In this document: one piece after another, positions 15,295-27,314 of the stretch | Layout: each line of letters begins with the position of its first letter | Numbering within the stretch: position 1 is the stretch's first letter | Assembly (NCBI RefSeq): GCF_033115175.1 | Contig: NC_084827.1 | Location: forward strand, 182,882,388 to 182,946,387 | Length of the DNA: 64,000 bases | DNA from: Lepus europaeus | Taxonomy: Eukaryota; Chordata; Mammalia; Lagomorpha; Leporidae | Direction: 5' to 3' | Translations under genes and position numbers: made by a program | Notes under the pieces: generated by a model | What the model was told of the DNA's origin: nothing | The model's input: the letters and a program-made list of their open reading frames with translations, nothing else | Databases searched by the model: none

Positions 15295-16235
15295 GACCTC
15301 TGGACGCAGCCCAGGGCATGTGAGCCCCGGCCAAGGGGACAGGCGTGTGACCCCCGGCTCCTGCCTCTGGACGCGGCCCAGGGCATGTGAGCCCTGGCCA
15401 AGGGGACAGGCATGTGACCCCCAGCTCCTGCCTCTGGACAGGGCTCAGGGCCTGTGAGCCCCGGCCAAGGGGACAGGCGTGTGACCCCCGGCTCCTGCCT
15501 CTGGACGCGGCCCAGGGCATGAGCCCTGGCCAAGGGGACGGGTGTGTGACCCCCGGCTCCTGCCTCTGGATGCGGCCCAGGGCATGTGAGCCCTGGCCAA
15601 GGGGACAGGCATGTGACCCCCAGCTCCTGCCTCTGGACAGGGCTCAGGGCCTGTGAGCCCCGGCCAAGGGGACAGGCGTGTGACCCCCGGCTCCTGCCTC
15701 TGGACGCGGCCCAGGGCATGTGAGCCCTGGCCAAGGGGACAGGCGTGTGACCCCCGGCTCCTGCCTCTGGATGCGGCCCAGGGCATGAGCCCTGGCCAAG
15801 GGGACGGGCGTGTGACCCCCGGCTCCTGCCTCTGGACGCGGCCCAGGGTGTGTGAGCCCCGGCCAAGGGGACAGGCGTGTGACCCCCGGCTCCTGCCTCT
15901 GGACACGGCCCAGGGCGTGTGAGTCCCAGCCAAGGGGACAGGCGTGTGACCCCCGGCTCCTGCCTCTGAACGCGGCCCAGGGCATGTGAGCCCCGGCCAA
16001 GGGGACAGGCGTGTGACCCCCGGCTCCTGCCTCTGGACGCGGCCCAGGGCATGTGAGAGCCCCGGCCAAGGGGACGGGCGTGTGACCCCCGGCTCCTGCC
16101 TCTGGACGCGGCCCAGGGCCTGTGAGCCCCGGCCAAGGGGACGGGCGTGTGACCCCTGGCTCCTGCCTCTGGACGTGGCCCAGGGCATGTGAGCCCTGGC
16201 CAAGGGGACAGGTGTGTGACCCCCAGCTCCTGCCT
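15295..16235. repeat. 67-bp minisatellite, about 14 copies
   Basis: CCAAGGGGAC recurs at 15331, 15398, 15465, 15530, 15597 and onward at 65-68 bp spacing. Each unit contains GCGGCCCAGGGCATGTGAG, CCAAGGGGACAGGCGTGTGA and GGCTCCTGCCTCTGG. Two unit types (CTGGACGCGG and CTGGACAGGGCTCA) alternate irregularly. The unit length is not a multiple of three, so the open frames (up to 746 codons on the minus strand) are artefacts. Confidence 0.97.
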
Positions 16236-18490
16236 CAGTTGCCCTTCCGAGGCTCCTGCTGGCCCCTGGCACCGGCTCAGAGGGGCCCAAGAGGAACGGG
16301 GGCTGTGGGGGAGGGAGGCTTCATGTGGGGCGGGGGCATCGGCAGGACAGCATGGCTGGAGCCAGGGCCACGGAGCAAGGTGGGCACGGCGCATCCCAGG
16401 GTAGGTCCGGCCCTCAGTCCCCCAGCATGACCCCTGGCTCACAGCTCTGCCATGCGTGTCTGCCTGAAGTGGTCGGTGACCCAGGGTCTGGGGCTCACTG
16501 GGGGTCATCCCACCTCTGGGGCTTCCTCCCAGCTGTGCCCACCTCATCTGGAGACAGGGCTCCAGTGTCACCATGGCCTATGCCTCCCTCCCTGGTGTCC
16601 TGGACCCCCAGCGACTCCATGCCGCCCTTCGCAACCCTCTGGCGTGGGCCGAGGGCAGGTAGCTGACCCCTCCCCTGGGACAGAGCAGGTGTGCACACCT
16701 GTCACCTGCCAGTCTCCTGGGAAGGCCTGGGGCGGGGCCTTGCGTCAGCACCAAGGCTGCTGTCCCCCAGGGCTGTGGGGCTCAGGTGCAGGTGCACCCA
16801 GGGCCGCCCTGTGAGCGGGGTGGGGGGGGGGGGGAGGCGGCAGGGAGGCTGCAGGGGGCGGGGCTGTCCACTGCGCAGGCGTCAAACACGGGAAAGCGGG
16901 GGTCTCCACCTGCTGCTTTGGGAAGACCCGCGGGGAGACAGACGCAGTGAGGCCAGGGCACTCGGACAGTCACTCAAAGCACCTGCGGCTGGGTCTGCGC
17001 AGCTTCCAGGCCGCTCACTGAGCCGGGAGGGGGTGGGGGTCGGGGAGCCACAGGGGTATCTGGCCGGGGAAGCCCCCACCGTGCAGGGCTCTGCCCCTCC
17101 ACAGCCAACCAAGCCCAGCAGAGGCTCACAGGCAGCCCCAGGGGAGGGGCCAGTCCTGGGTGTTCAGCAAGTGGGCATCAGGGACCCCAAAAGTGAGAGG
17201 TGCGCTCACTCACCCATGTGGTTTGTCCCTGGCGACCTCTCTTCCCAAGAACAAGCGGAGGAGGGGCTGGCCACAGTCAGCCCACTGGACACACCGCTGC
17301 CTACCCCCTGTCTGCCCACCTGGCTCTCCCGGGCCCCTGCTGGACCTGTCCACTATGACGCCTGTCAGGGGCACGGTGCCTGGACACACGGGGCACGGGC
17401 AGGTCGGGGCCATTCTCAGTCCGGCCACACAGAGCCCTGCTACACACAGCCTCTCCCCAGGCTGACCCTCCTCAGCCTGCCTCCTGCCAGGCACCCTGAG
17501 ACCACACCCACACTGAGACCACGCCCACCCGAGACCCCACCCAGGCTAACCCAGCCTTCTGCCAACTCCTGGTCTCAAAGTTCCCCCCCACACACACAGG
17601 CTTTCCCTGGAATACGGTGGGGAAGGTGTGACTCCCAGGGTTGGAGGAGGTACAAGACCCTCCCCAGGGCCCGGGGCCTCGCCAGGCCTGGTGTGGGGCT
17701 GGGGAGGGCCCTGGGGTGACCTGGAGGAGGGGAGTGTGGGGGAGGAGGGTGGCCAGCAGAGGGGCAGGTGGCTCGGACGGATGGGGTCGGCGATGTCACA
17801 GCCCCTGGCGTCGTCTCCGTTTACTCTATCCTGGGCTTACTCACGGCAGCGTGCGCCTGTCTGAGTGCACACCTGGACACCTCCGGGGCCACAGAGTGAC
17901 CTCCTGGTGCCCAGAGTGTCCCTCTCTAGACCCGTGCTGTCCATTAGGGAGGCCACGCCCCCAGCCCGCCCTCAGCTTGGCTGGACTGGCTTCTCCCTCC
18001 AACAGCCAGGGGACACCCCAGCGAGTGAGGGAGCCAGCAAGGCCTCTGCCACGCGCCCCCCCAGGGGAGGAGGGGCCAGGCCAGAGCCTCACGAAGGTCA
18101 TTCCAGGCTCTGACTGTGACCCTGGGGGGACCAAGTCTGCTGGAGCCCCACGCGGGCCCTCTTGGCACTGTGGGGCTGGGAGAAGCCAGGTGTGGCTGGA
18201 GGGGCCCCGAGTGATTGGCGGCTGGCACTGCCAATGGCACGCCCCCTGTGGTCGGCCGGGCCTGGCTGGCAGCAGACACTGGACCCCCCTCCCCACCCCA
18301 GGCAGGGCCCCGATTCCAGAACCTGCCAAGCCAGGCCTCTAATTGCACGGGGAGGCCAGGCCGGGCCGTTCCGGCCGCCTGGAGCCGGTCTATTGTCCGC
18401 CCCATTCACGGAGCATAAAAGCCGAATTGATGGGAACCTGGGCTGCTAGTGCTTCTCAGCCCAGGCAGCGCACCCCAGCCCAGCGCTGCC
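16236..18490. other. Intergenic GC-rich DNA
   Basis: No exon was recognised. A G-run of about 14 with one interruption lies at 16819-16834. A short segment at 18335-18450 looks promoter- or enhancer-like and is discussed as a finding. Confidence 0.5.
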
Positions 18491-18499
18491 CGCCCCCTG

Positions 18500-18965
18500 G
18501 GGGCTTCTGCTGGGGGCCTGCCCGCCCCCACAGGCCCCCCTCTCTGATTAGGGAGCCTCCCCGCCCCCCTGTGACTCAGGGGCCTCCCCGCCCCCCACAG
18601 ACCCCCCTCTCTGATTAGGGAGCCTCCCCGCCCCCCACAGACCCCGCCCCCCTCCTCCCTCTGATTAGGGAGCCTCCCCGCCCCCCCAACACCCTGCCCC
18701 CTCCTCCTTCTGATTAGGGAGCCTCCCCGCCCCCCACAGACCCCCCTCTCTGATTAGGGAGCCTCCCCACCCCCCTAACACCCTGCCCCCTCCTCCTTCT
18801 GATTAGGGAGCCTCCCCGCCCCCCTGTGACTCAGGGGCCTCCCCGCCCCCCACAGACCCCCCTCTCTGATTAGGGAGCCTCCCTGCCCCCCCACAGACCC
18901 CGCCCCCTCCTCCCTCTGACTCAGGGGCCTCTCCACCCCCCACAGACCCCGCCCACCCTCCTCCC
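18500..18965. repeat. Degenerate C-rich minisatellite with CTGATTAGGGAGCC units
   Basis: Units of about 39-67 bp contain CTGATTAGGGAGCCTCC followed by CCGCCCCCC and CACAGACCCC. The CTGATTAGGG word occurs seven times, near 18545, 18612, 18661, 18710, 18750, 18799 and 18867. Some units substitute CTGACTCAGGGGCC. Confidence 0.9.
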
Positions 18966-21380
18966 TCTGACTCGCTGGCCCTGGTGGGAATGGGGATTGG
19001 AAGTGCGGGCTGCCAGTCCCAGACTCTGGATTTGTCCCTCATCCAGGAAGCAGGGACTGTAGCTGTGGCGCAGGGCCCGCAGGGGCCCTGCTGCTCCCGG
19101 TGAGAGGCCCGGTGGCTCCCTGAACACCCACCCTGAGGCTGCCCAGGGGACGATCGCCCATTCTCAGGCCAAGCCTGGGGGAAGCCTAACCATCACCACC
19201 CACCACCCCACAGCCCCTCCTGCTCCCCTCCCCTCTCCTCCCCCTCCCTCTCCCTTCTCCCTGTCCTGCACCTGCCAGGCCCCTGTGTGTTAGAGTCCCT
19301 CGTCCTTTTTGGCGCCCTGGGTCTCGGGGTGCGGCGGTTCGCTGGTGCAGCCCTTCTGTGCCAAGCATGTTCAGTTGCATCTCCAGCCTCTGCCCCCTGG
19401 AGGCCCACGGCATCGCGGGTCAGCACAGCCCAGACACCCCCAGACACAGGCCCCCTGGGGCAGCCTCCACGGTGAGGAGCCAGGATCCCGGATCCCGGCG
19501 AGCGGCCGTGGGTCAGTGCCTGTGAACCTCTGCTGGGCCGCGTGCCACTTGCTGCCACGCCCGAGGTGCAGGGGCCGGGAGTGGCCAGCCAGAAGCTGCT
19601 TCCAGTGGCCGTCCCAGGTGAGTCCGTCCACGTGAACCACGGCGCATGCCAGGCAAACAGGGACGAGCTGATCTGATGGAGGCGTCCCCCATGTGACAAA
19701 CCCCAGGGGCCGTGGAGCCCAAGTCTCTGCAGTGCATCCGCCTCCCCCTAGGCGTGGTGTGGCGGGGCCGCCCTGTGAGGTCCCAGGTAGAGGCACTCAT
19801 GTTAGCCACGAGAATTGTGTCTCCTGTGTGAGCGCCCCGAGCCCCGGGCCCCCACGTCAGCCCTGGGCGGGCCTTGTCTCGGCTCAGGAAGCCACCCCAC
19901 CTGACAGGAAGTGGGCGAGAAGACAGTGGGAGACAGTGAGACGCCCGCAGGGGCTCAGGGCACCTGAGCATCTGCCAGCTGGGAGCCGGGCAACCCCACC
20001 CCTGCCGGTCCTGACAGGTGCCCGTGGTGGGAGGGGCGGCCGAGGGCCCAGCTCTGGTGCGTGGTGCAAGGTTTGGGTGGCCCCAGGCTGGTGTGACAGA
20101 GAGCTCCTGGTCCAGCCAGGCCCCTGTGGAAGCTGAGCTGCTGGGGTCGGCCAGGCAGCCGCTGGCTGCCCCGAGTGGTCGCGGCAAGGCAGGGCCCAGA
20201 GGATCGACTGCATCCGGGCAGCCTGAGCCGCAGTCCAGCCTCCTGTGTTCCTCGGTGGAGGACCCTGGCATGTGAGCTGACCCCACCTGACCCCAGGAAG
20301 GACACGGGGCCAGCAGGGCCGGGGGGGTGGGGGCACAGCATTGCTGCCTGTGCGGGCTTCAATGCACCCGGCACACAGGGAGCAGATGTCCCCACCCTGG
20401 CCACGGGGCCGGAGGGGACCTGGGGCTCTGCTTGGGACCCACTGTCATCAGGAAGGGGCCTTCGGAGGGGCCTGGAGCCAGGCAGGTCTGCTAGGAGGAC
20501 CTAGGGGTTCTGGGGTCGCACAGACAGGAAGGTGCAGTGGACGGGGGGTTCTGGGGTCGCACAGACAGGAAGGTGCAGTGGACGGGTGCCCATGTCCTGG
20601 TGCCCCTGTGTGCCCCCATGCGTTCCTCTGCTCCCTGGAAGCTGGCACCGTGGAAGGAGGAGGCAGCAGCCTGCTGCCCCTTCTCTGGGGCACTGACCCA
20701 TTGTGGGGGGCTCTGCCCACGGACCCCCTGATACCAGCACCCTGGGGGTGAGGTTTTCAACAAGGGATTGTGGGGACACAGGCATGCAGGGCCTCCTGGT
20801 CTCCACCTCTGGCCTCTGCTCCTCTCAGACCGGCTGCCCCTGCCCTGAGTGGTCTCTGCCCTTCTTTGGGACACCGTGGTGACTCCACGTGGTCTTCGGC
20901 GAGGCCGCCCCACGGCAGGGCCCAGCCGGGCTGACCTCACCTGGGATCCGTGTTCCTGAGGACTCCAGTACTCCCCCGGGCACAAATCCACACTCCCCCC
21001 TCCACGGCCGGTGAAGCAGCTCGGCTGTGCCCCACAAGGCTGGGTGTGTCCTGGGGTCCGCGCTGACAGATGAAGGCATCAGGCACACCGGCTGAGAAGC
21101 GCTGGGCAAGCCCGGGACCCTCCCACGGCCGCGGTCGCCAGGCCTCCAGGGTCCAGGGAAGCAGAGCGCCCGCCCTGTGTTCCGCCTCTGCCCCGCCGTG
21201 CGACTGGTCCCCTGCCCAGCACGGGCTCGTAGCTCACCTGTGGCCAAGGCCAGGGGCGCAGGGACAAGGAGGGGCCCTGGAACGTGGATCAGCGTGCGGG
21301 GCGGTGGAGAGGCAGCCCCTGTGGGCCTGGGGTCCTGGCACGGCTGCTGGTATCCCCCCTTCTCTTGCGAGAGTGCTGGT
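18966..21380. other. Intergenic DNA
   Basis: GC-rich sequence without a recognisable exon or SINE. It contains a 41-bp tandem duplication at 20506-20588, whose units begin GGTTCTGGGGTCGCACAGAC. Confidence 0.5.
20506..20588. repeat. 41-bp tandem duplication
   Basis: GGTTCTGGGGTCGCACAGAC begins at 20506 and again at 20547, each followed by AGGAAGGTGCAGTGGACGGG. Two near-identical copies. Confidence 0.9.
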
Positions 21381-21384
21381 TGGG

Positions 21385-21580
21385 TGTACACTGTGCAGTG
21401 TAGACATGGTGCATAGACATGCAGTGTAGACATGGCGTGTAGATGTGGAGTGTAGACATGCAGTGTAGACATGGCACGTAGACATACAATGTAGACATGG
21501 AGTGTAGACGTACAGTGTAGACATGGAGTGTAGATGTGCAGTGCATATGTAGAGTGTAGACACATGTAGATGGGCAGTGT
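21385..21580. repeat. Short-unit array of GTGTAGACATG(G/C)
   Basis: About 15 imperfect units of 10-14 bp are built on GTGTAGACATGCA / GTGTAGACATGGA. Variants include GTAGATGTG and GTAGACGTACA. Confidence 0.9.
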
Positions 21581-21659
21581 GGACGTGAGGGGCAGGGCCT
21601 GGACACAGCATCCCGCCCCTTTACACTCCCCTCCCTCCAGGCAGGGTTAGAGTCCACCC

Positions 21660-23403
21660 TCGTGTGTCTGTGTCTGTGTGTATTTGTGTGGGTGCGAGTG
21701 TGTGAATGTGTGTATATCTGTGTCTGTGTGTGTATCTGTGTACCTGTGTGTATGTATGTACATGTGTATATGTGCGTATGTATGTGTATCTCTGTGTGTG
21801 TATGTGTTATGTATGTATGGGTGTACGTGCATTTGTGTGTATGTGTATCTCAGTGTATATGTGTATGCATGTGTATATCTGTGTGTATATGTGTGTATGT
21901 GTATGTATGGGTGTATTTGTGCATATGTGTATCTATGTGTGTATTTGTGTGTATGTACGTGTATCTGTGTGTGTACATGTGTATCTATGTGTGTTTATGT
22001 GTGTATGCATGTGTATCTCTGTGTGTCTGTGTGTATATGGTGTACGTGTATGTATGGATGTATCTGTGTGAGTGTGTGTATGTGTATATATTTGTGTGGG
22101 TATGAATATGTGTGTATATATGTGTGTATGTGTGTATATATAGGTGTATCTGTGTCTGTGTATCTGTGTGTATATATGTGTGTGTGTATCTGTGTGTGTA
22201 TATATGTGACTGTGTATATGTGTGTATATATATGTGTATCTGTGTCTGTGTATCTGTGTATCTGTGTGTATATATGTGTGTGTGTATCTCTGTGTGTATA
22301 TATGTGACTGTGTATATGTGTATATATATGTGTGTATCTGTGTGTGTATCTGTGTGTGTGTATTTGTGTGGGTGCGAGCATGTGTATGTATGTGTATCTG
22401 TGTGTATTTATGTGTATGTATGGGTGTATCTGTGTATGTGTGTATATTTTTGTGTCAGTGTATCTGTGTGTCAGTGTGTATATGTATGTATATATGTGTG
22501 TATCTGTGTATGTGTGCATATGTGTGTGTCTGTGTATAGATGTGTCTGTGTGTATACATGTGTATCTGTGTATGGGTATATCTGTGTATATGTGTATCAG
22601 TGTGTCTGTGTAAAGTGTGTATGTATGTATCTTTGTGTGTGTATGTGTGTACCTGTGCATCTGTGTGTCTGTGTGTGTGTGTACCTGTGTATATGGGTGT
22701 ATCTGTGTCCGTGCGTCTGTGTGTGTGTACCTGTGTATATATGTATGTGTGTATGTGCATATATGTGTGTATGTGTCTGTGTATGTGTGTATGTATGTGT
22801 ATGTACCTGTGTATATATGTGTGTATATATGTGTTTGTGTGTACCTGTGTATATGGGTGTATCTGTGCCTGTGTGTGTATACCTGTATATATGTGTGTAT
22901 ATGTGTATATATATGTGTGTGTATCTGTGTGTGTGTCTGTGTGTGAATGGGTGTATCTGTGCCTATGTGTCTGTGTGTATACCTGTATATGTGTGTATGT
23001 ATGTGTGTCTGTGTGTATGTATGTATGTGGTGTATGTGTATTTATGTGTGTATGTGTGTATTATGTGTGTATGTGTGTATCTGTGCATCTGTGTGTGTGT
23101 ACCTGTGTATATGAGTGTATCTGTGTCTGTGTGTGTACCTGTGTATATGTGTATGTATATATGGGTGTATCTGTGTCTGTGTGTCTGTGTATGTGTACCT
23201 GTGTATATGTGTATGTATATATGGGTGTATCTGTGTCTGTGTGTCTGTGTATGTGTACCTGTGTATATGTGTATATATGTATGTGTGTGTATGTATGTGT
23301 ATATGAGTGTACCTGTGTATATGTGTATGTGTATATGTGTGTATCTGTGTGTGTACCTGTGTATGTGTGTATGTGTGTATCTGTGTGCCTGTGTCTGTGA
23401 GTC
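21660..23403. repeat. 1.74-kb TG-rich array (TGTGTATCTGTGTGTATATG units)
   Basis: The longest simple-sequence tract in the window. It mixes TGTGTATCTGTG, TGTGTATATATG and GTGTACCTGTGTATATG words. Some longer blocks recur, for example GGGTGTATCTGTGTCTGTGT near 23163 and 23223. Open frames (434 codons plus, 221 codons minus) are repeat artefacts. Confidence 0.97.
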
Positions 23404-23523
23404 TCCCCTTTCTTAAAGGAGCTGGGCAGCTCCAGGCGGGCAGCCTGGGACACCGGGTCAGGGGGTCGGAGGCCCAGGTATCTTTCCTCTGTGAGATTTT
23501 CTGAGGCAGAATTTTCTTTCATA

Positions 23524-23790
23524 ATTTTCATTTATTTGTTTTTATTTTACTGGAAAGAGAGAGACCTTCCATCTGCTGCTTCACTCCCCAAGCACCTGCA
23601 ACAAACAGCTGGGGCTGCGCCAGGCCAAGCCGGGGGCAGGGACCCCACCCGCGTCCCCGACATGGGTGGCAGGGACCTGGGTCACCGCCGCTGCCTCCCA
23701 GGTGCAGCGGCAGGAAGCAGGGTCGGCACTCGAACCCAAGCCCAGGCAGCCCAGGGGCCAAGCTGACCACCGTGCCACACACCTGGCCCC
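23524..23790 (-). mobile_element. CSINE, diverged copy
   Basis: Reverse orientation. Plus strand: TTTATTTGTTTTTATTTTAC tail complement, GAGAGACCTTCCATCTGCTG, CTTCACTCCCCAAGCACC, then GGCAGGGACCTGGGTCACC and GCACTCGAACCCAAGCCC. It differs from the majority type in the middle and resembles the copy at 57310-57605. Confidence 0.8.
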
Positions 23791-25720
23791 CACGTTCCGT
23801 TTCCTTCGGGTAAGAGGCGGGGTGAGGTGTGTGTCAGGGTGAGGTTTCTTTTGCCGCTGTGTGGACTGTGGAGAGCGTGGTTTCTGGGCTGCTGGGCCGG
23901 CGGGCGGAGTGGTGGTCAGCACCTCCCCCACTGAGTCTGGGTTGGAAGATAAGGTCGCACCCTGGTCCAGCAACGGCCGGTGCCATGTCTCAGACCACCA
24001 CCAAAGCCGACGCTCGGTTGTGCTGTTGAGAGAAATTCCGGCTGTTGCCCCGCCTGTTGCCCCGCCTGTTGCCCCGCCTGTTGCCCTGGCTGTGCGCAGA
24101 GCAAGCCCCCCTTTTATTCGGCAAACACTCACTGCTGGGGACCCCCCAGCCTAGGCAGAAGCCACACTTGGGTTTGGATCTGAGCTGGAGCCCGAGGCAC
24201 GTTTTCTGGGGTCCATGTGGCCTGGAATCAGATGAAAACTTCCAGACAACCCGCCTTGAGCAGGGAAGGGCTCTTGTCTGGCCGGCCCTGCCCAAGTGGA
24301 CCCTCAGCAGTCACACACACTGTCCCCGCTGTGACGGCCCTCCCGTGAGACAGCCTGCTGGACAGAGGCATCAGTGGGCCGCTCACCCCTGGCCAGGGGC
24401 CATTGGAGAGCAGGGGAGGCCCCGGCTGGTCCCGGTGGGGGGCGTGGGGGCCAGTCCTCTGCACCATGTCACAAGCGGCTCAGACCACACCATCTTGGTG
24501 CCCCCACCCCCTGCACTGGCCCCTCTGCCCTAGGGCCACAGTGCTGTAATCCAGGGGCTGGCTGGCTCTCACTGGGGCTCAATGGGCAAGGGCCGTGGGC
24601 AGGATTCAGCTCTGAGTGGCTGTGGCCCACACCGGCCGGCACCTCCAGGCTGGCCCGAGGGTGTCTGGCTCTGGCCTGCTGAGACCAGGGTCTCCTAGGG
24701 CGACATCCACGGCACGGAGGGAGGGGACCACCAGGCTGCCTGCCATGGAACAAGGGGTGGTGGAGAGGAACAAAGGGGCATTTCAGCCATGGGGCATCGG
24801 GCAGGGATGGCACCAGCCGGCAGGACACAGAAAGCCAGGGCGGGGACAGGGGGCAGTGGCCGGCAAAGCTGAGAGCCTGGGACACCCAGGCTGAGGGGCC
24901 ATGGGGGCTGCTGTTCGGGTGTGGCGCTGTCCTGGTTCTGGAACGCTGGCGTGGATGTGGGTGGACAATGAGCACGGCCCCAGGCCCGACCTAGGGTGAC
25001 CCACGCCCCTGCCCCGCTGTGGCCAAGGCAGCTGGGGGCTTCCCCAGATACACGTTGGGGGTGACTGTGTCAGGGCTCACAGCTTAAGTGGCTTCTCATC
25101 CAAACCTCAGAAAAAACAAGCTGGGTGGATTCTGGCTGCGGAATGTTCTAGAACTTCTGGGATGCCATTCTGTCTTGGGCCCTCGCGGGGCTCCCATGGC
25201 AGAATCGTACTTCCCCACCATGCAAGTGTGGCGGCCCTGGGCTCCGTGGCTCCCAGCATCCCCTGGCGTGGCCTCCCCTACTGTGTTCCCCAGGGCAGCG
25301 TCTCTGGCTAGAACGGCCTCCTTTAACCTAGGTCTCCCTGCAGGGAGAGGTGGGGTCTGTGACACTCGCATCCCCACCCCAGGGAAGGAGGGTGGGCCCC
25401 AGGCTGGCCAGGGGCACGGCGTCCACCCCAGGGGGCTGGGGGGCGTCTGCGGGGACCTGGGGGCATCCAGACACTTAGTCTTCAAGCACTCTGAGAGCCA
25501 CGGAGGATGAGGAACCTCCCGCGCCTGGCTTACAGGTGTGGGATCTTTAGAAGGCCAGAGTCAGGACGCGTCTCCCGCTCCGTGTAGCTTTTCCCGGGGT
25601 GGACACAGTCGTTGCTCAGTGATCATGAGCAGGACGCACCGCGGTGAGAACCTGCACGCTGTGTGGGCCTGGTGCTCGGAGCAAAGAGAAGTCCTGGGCA
25701 GCTCTGCCGTCCATGCCCCT
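23791..25720. other. Intergenic DNA with a short 12-bp repeat
   Basis: GTTGCCCCGCCT is repeated about four times at 24042-24095. The less GC-rich block at about 23815-24230 is unlike its neighbours and may be an old retroelement I could not name. No gene was recognised. Confidence 0.45.
24042..24095. repeat. 12-bp tandem repeat (GTTGCCCCGCCT)
   Basis: Four consecutive copies of GTTGCCCCGCCT, the last ending in a variant GTTGCCCTGGCT. Confidence 0.9.
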
Positions 25721-25721
25721 G

Positions 25722-26085
25722 ACCCTACCCCGGCCCCGCCCCTGACCCTGACCCTGCCCCTGACCCTACCCCGGCCCCGCCCCTGCCCCACCCTGACCCT
25801 GACCCTACCCCTACCCCTGCCCCGCCCCGCCCCAACCTTGACCCTGACCCTACCCTGGCCCTACCCCTGACCCAGACCCTGACCCTACCCCTACCCCTGT
25901 CCCGCCCCTGCCCCGACCCTGACACTGACCCTGACACTACCCTGGCCCTACCCCTGTCCCAAACCCTGACCCTGACCCTACCCCTGCTCCTGCCTCACCC
26001 CTGCCCCTGACCCACCCCACCCATGACCCTGACCCTGACCCTTACCCTACCCCTAACCCCACCCCCACCCCTGCCCCCGCCCCAC
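25722..26085. repeat. Degenerate C-rich hexamer array, telomere-variant-like
   Basis: About 360 bp of CCCTGA, CCCTACC and CCCCGCC words, such as CCCTGACCCTGACCCTACCC. The complementary strand reads GGGTCAGGGTAGGGGC, resembling variant telomere repeats (TCAGGG, TAGGG) with no clear run of perfect TTAGGG. Confidence 0.85.
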
Positions 26086-26984
26086 CATGATGCTGTGACG
26101 ACAGTGGCCATGAGCCCTGTCTCTGGAGAGCAGCTTGGCTGTGTACTGGGTGTGGCCTGAGGTGGGGGTCAGGGTGGGGGCCGAGGGGGACATCCGTGCA
26201 GTGCTGAGGCCACACGGGGGCTTCTCTTGCACTGCCTGGGTGTGCAAACATGGAGGGACACCCAAGCTCTAACTGACGGCCACGGTCCTGGCGGCCCTGC
26301 CATGTCCACCCCGCCCCACACGGAGGGGCTACTGCGGCCAGACCGGCCTCGGTGGACATTCCTGTTGAGCACAGGGCACACGGCAGGGGCAGTGGCCGGG
26401 CACCAGCTCGGGGCCAGCGCTGACCTCCCGCTACCAAGGACTCGGCCAGACGGGGCTCTCAGAGGCAGCACCTGTGGGGGTACCTGCCACCTCCCTCCAG
26501 TGTGGGGGACACAGGAGCCCGTCGTCCACGAGCTGAGTCCACCCAGGTGCACGTTTGCTCCAAGGCACTGGGGCACTGCTGGGAGACGGACGCTCCACCC
26601 CCGCTGGGCAGGGCCACCCCGCGAACGCAGGGCTAAGGCTCACCGAGAACAACCAAGGCCGCTCTGTGCTGCTCAGGTTATGATCCACTCAAAGCTATCG
26701 CAGACTGAGCACGCGACATTGGCCGCCAGCAGGTGAGGAAGGCCCGGCTCGGGAAGCAGATTCACACGTGACCGCCGGCCGGACCAGGAGCACAGCCGGT
26801 ACCGAGAACCAGGTGCCTCGGGGCAGACGTGCGTCCAGCTCACGCAAGGACCAGGAAGCGCTACAGCCCCTCGCTCTGGGCCAGTGTCGCAGGCCACACC
26901 CCCCAGTGTCCTCCGCTCCTCCCCGAGACTTCCCTCACACCACAAAGCCTGGGTGAGGGTGGATGAGCCAAAAGCAGTGCCAGC
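26086..26984. other. Intergenic DNA
   Basis: GC-rich single-copy sequence. No gene, SINE or array was recognised. Confidence 0.5.
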
Positions 26985-27314
26985 CGGGGCCGGCACTGTG
27001 GCATGGCGGGTAAGGCCACCGCCCGCGGAGTCGCCATCCCATGTGGGCACAGGTTCGAGTCCCAGCTGCTCCAATTCTGAGCCAGCTCCCTGCTAATGCC
27101 CCTGGGAAAGCAGCAGAAGATGGCCAAGTGCTTGGGCCTCTGCACCCACGTTGGGGACATGAGTGGCACTCCAGGCTCCTGGCTTTGGCCTGGCCCAGCC
27201 CTGGATGTTGTGGCCATTTGGGGGGTAAACCAGCGGATAGAAGAGCTCCCTCTCTCTATCTCTGTAACTCTGCCTCTCTAAGTAGTAAGTAAGTAAATGA
27301 ATCTTTTAAAAAAG
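26985..27314 (+). mobile_element. CSINE, full length
   Basis: Starts GGGGCCGGCACTGTGGCATG, has the exact tRNA B-box string GGTTCGAGTCCCAG at about 27052, the central GGGAAAGCAGCAGAAGATGG and the tail AAGTAAGTAAATGAATC. Flanks AAAGCAGTGCC (left) and AAAGCAGAGCC (right) form a target-site duplication with one difference. Confidence 0.93.

Noticed and set aside
14334-16574. 746-codon minus-strand open frame
   Set aside because: It spans the 67-bp minisatellite and a TG array. Low-complexity repeats explain its length, and the encoded text repeats every 67 bp in shifting frames.
22112-23416. 434-codon Cys/Val/Tyr-rich frame
   Set aside because: Translation of TG/TA simple sequence.
25722-26085. 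True interstitial telomere
   Set aside because: No sustained perfect CCCTAA/TTAGGG run is seen, only variant C-rich hexamers.
26985-27314. tRNA gene suggested by GGTTCGAGTCC
   Set aside because: The B-box belongs to the tRNA-derived head of a CSINE. No complete cloverleaf is present.
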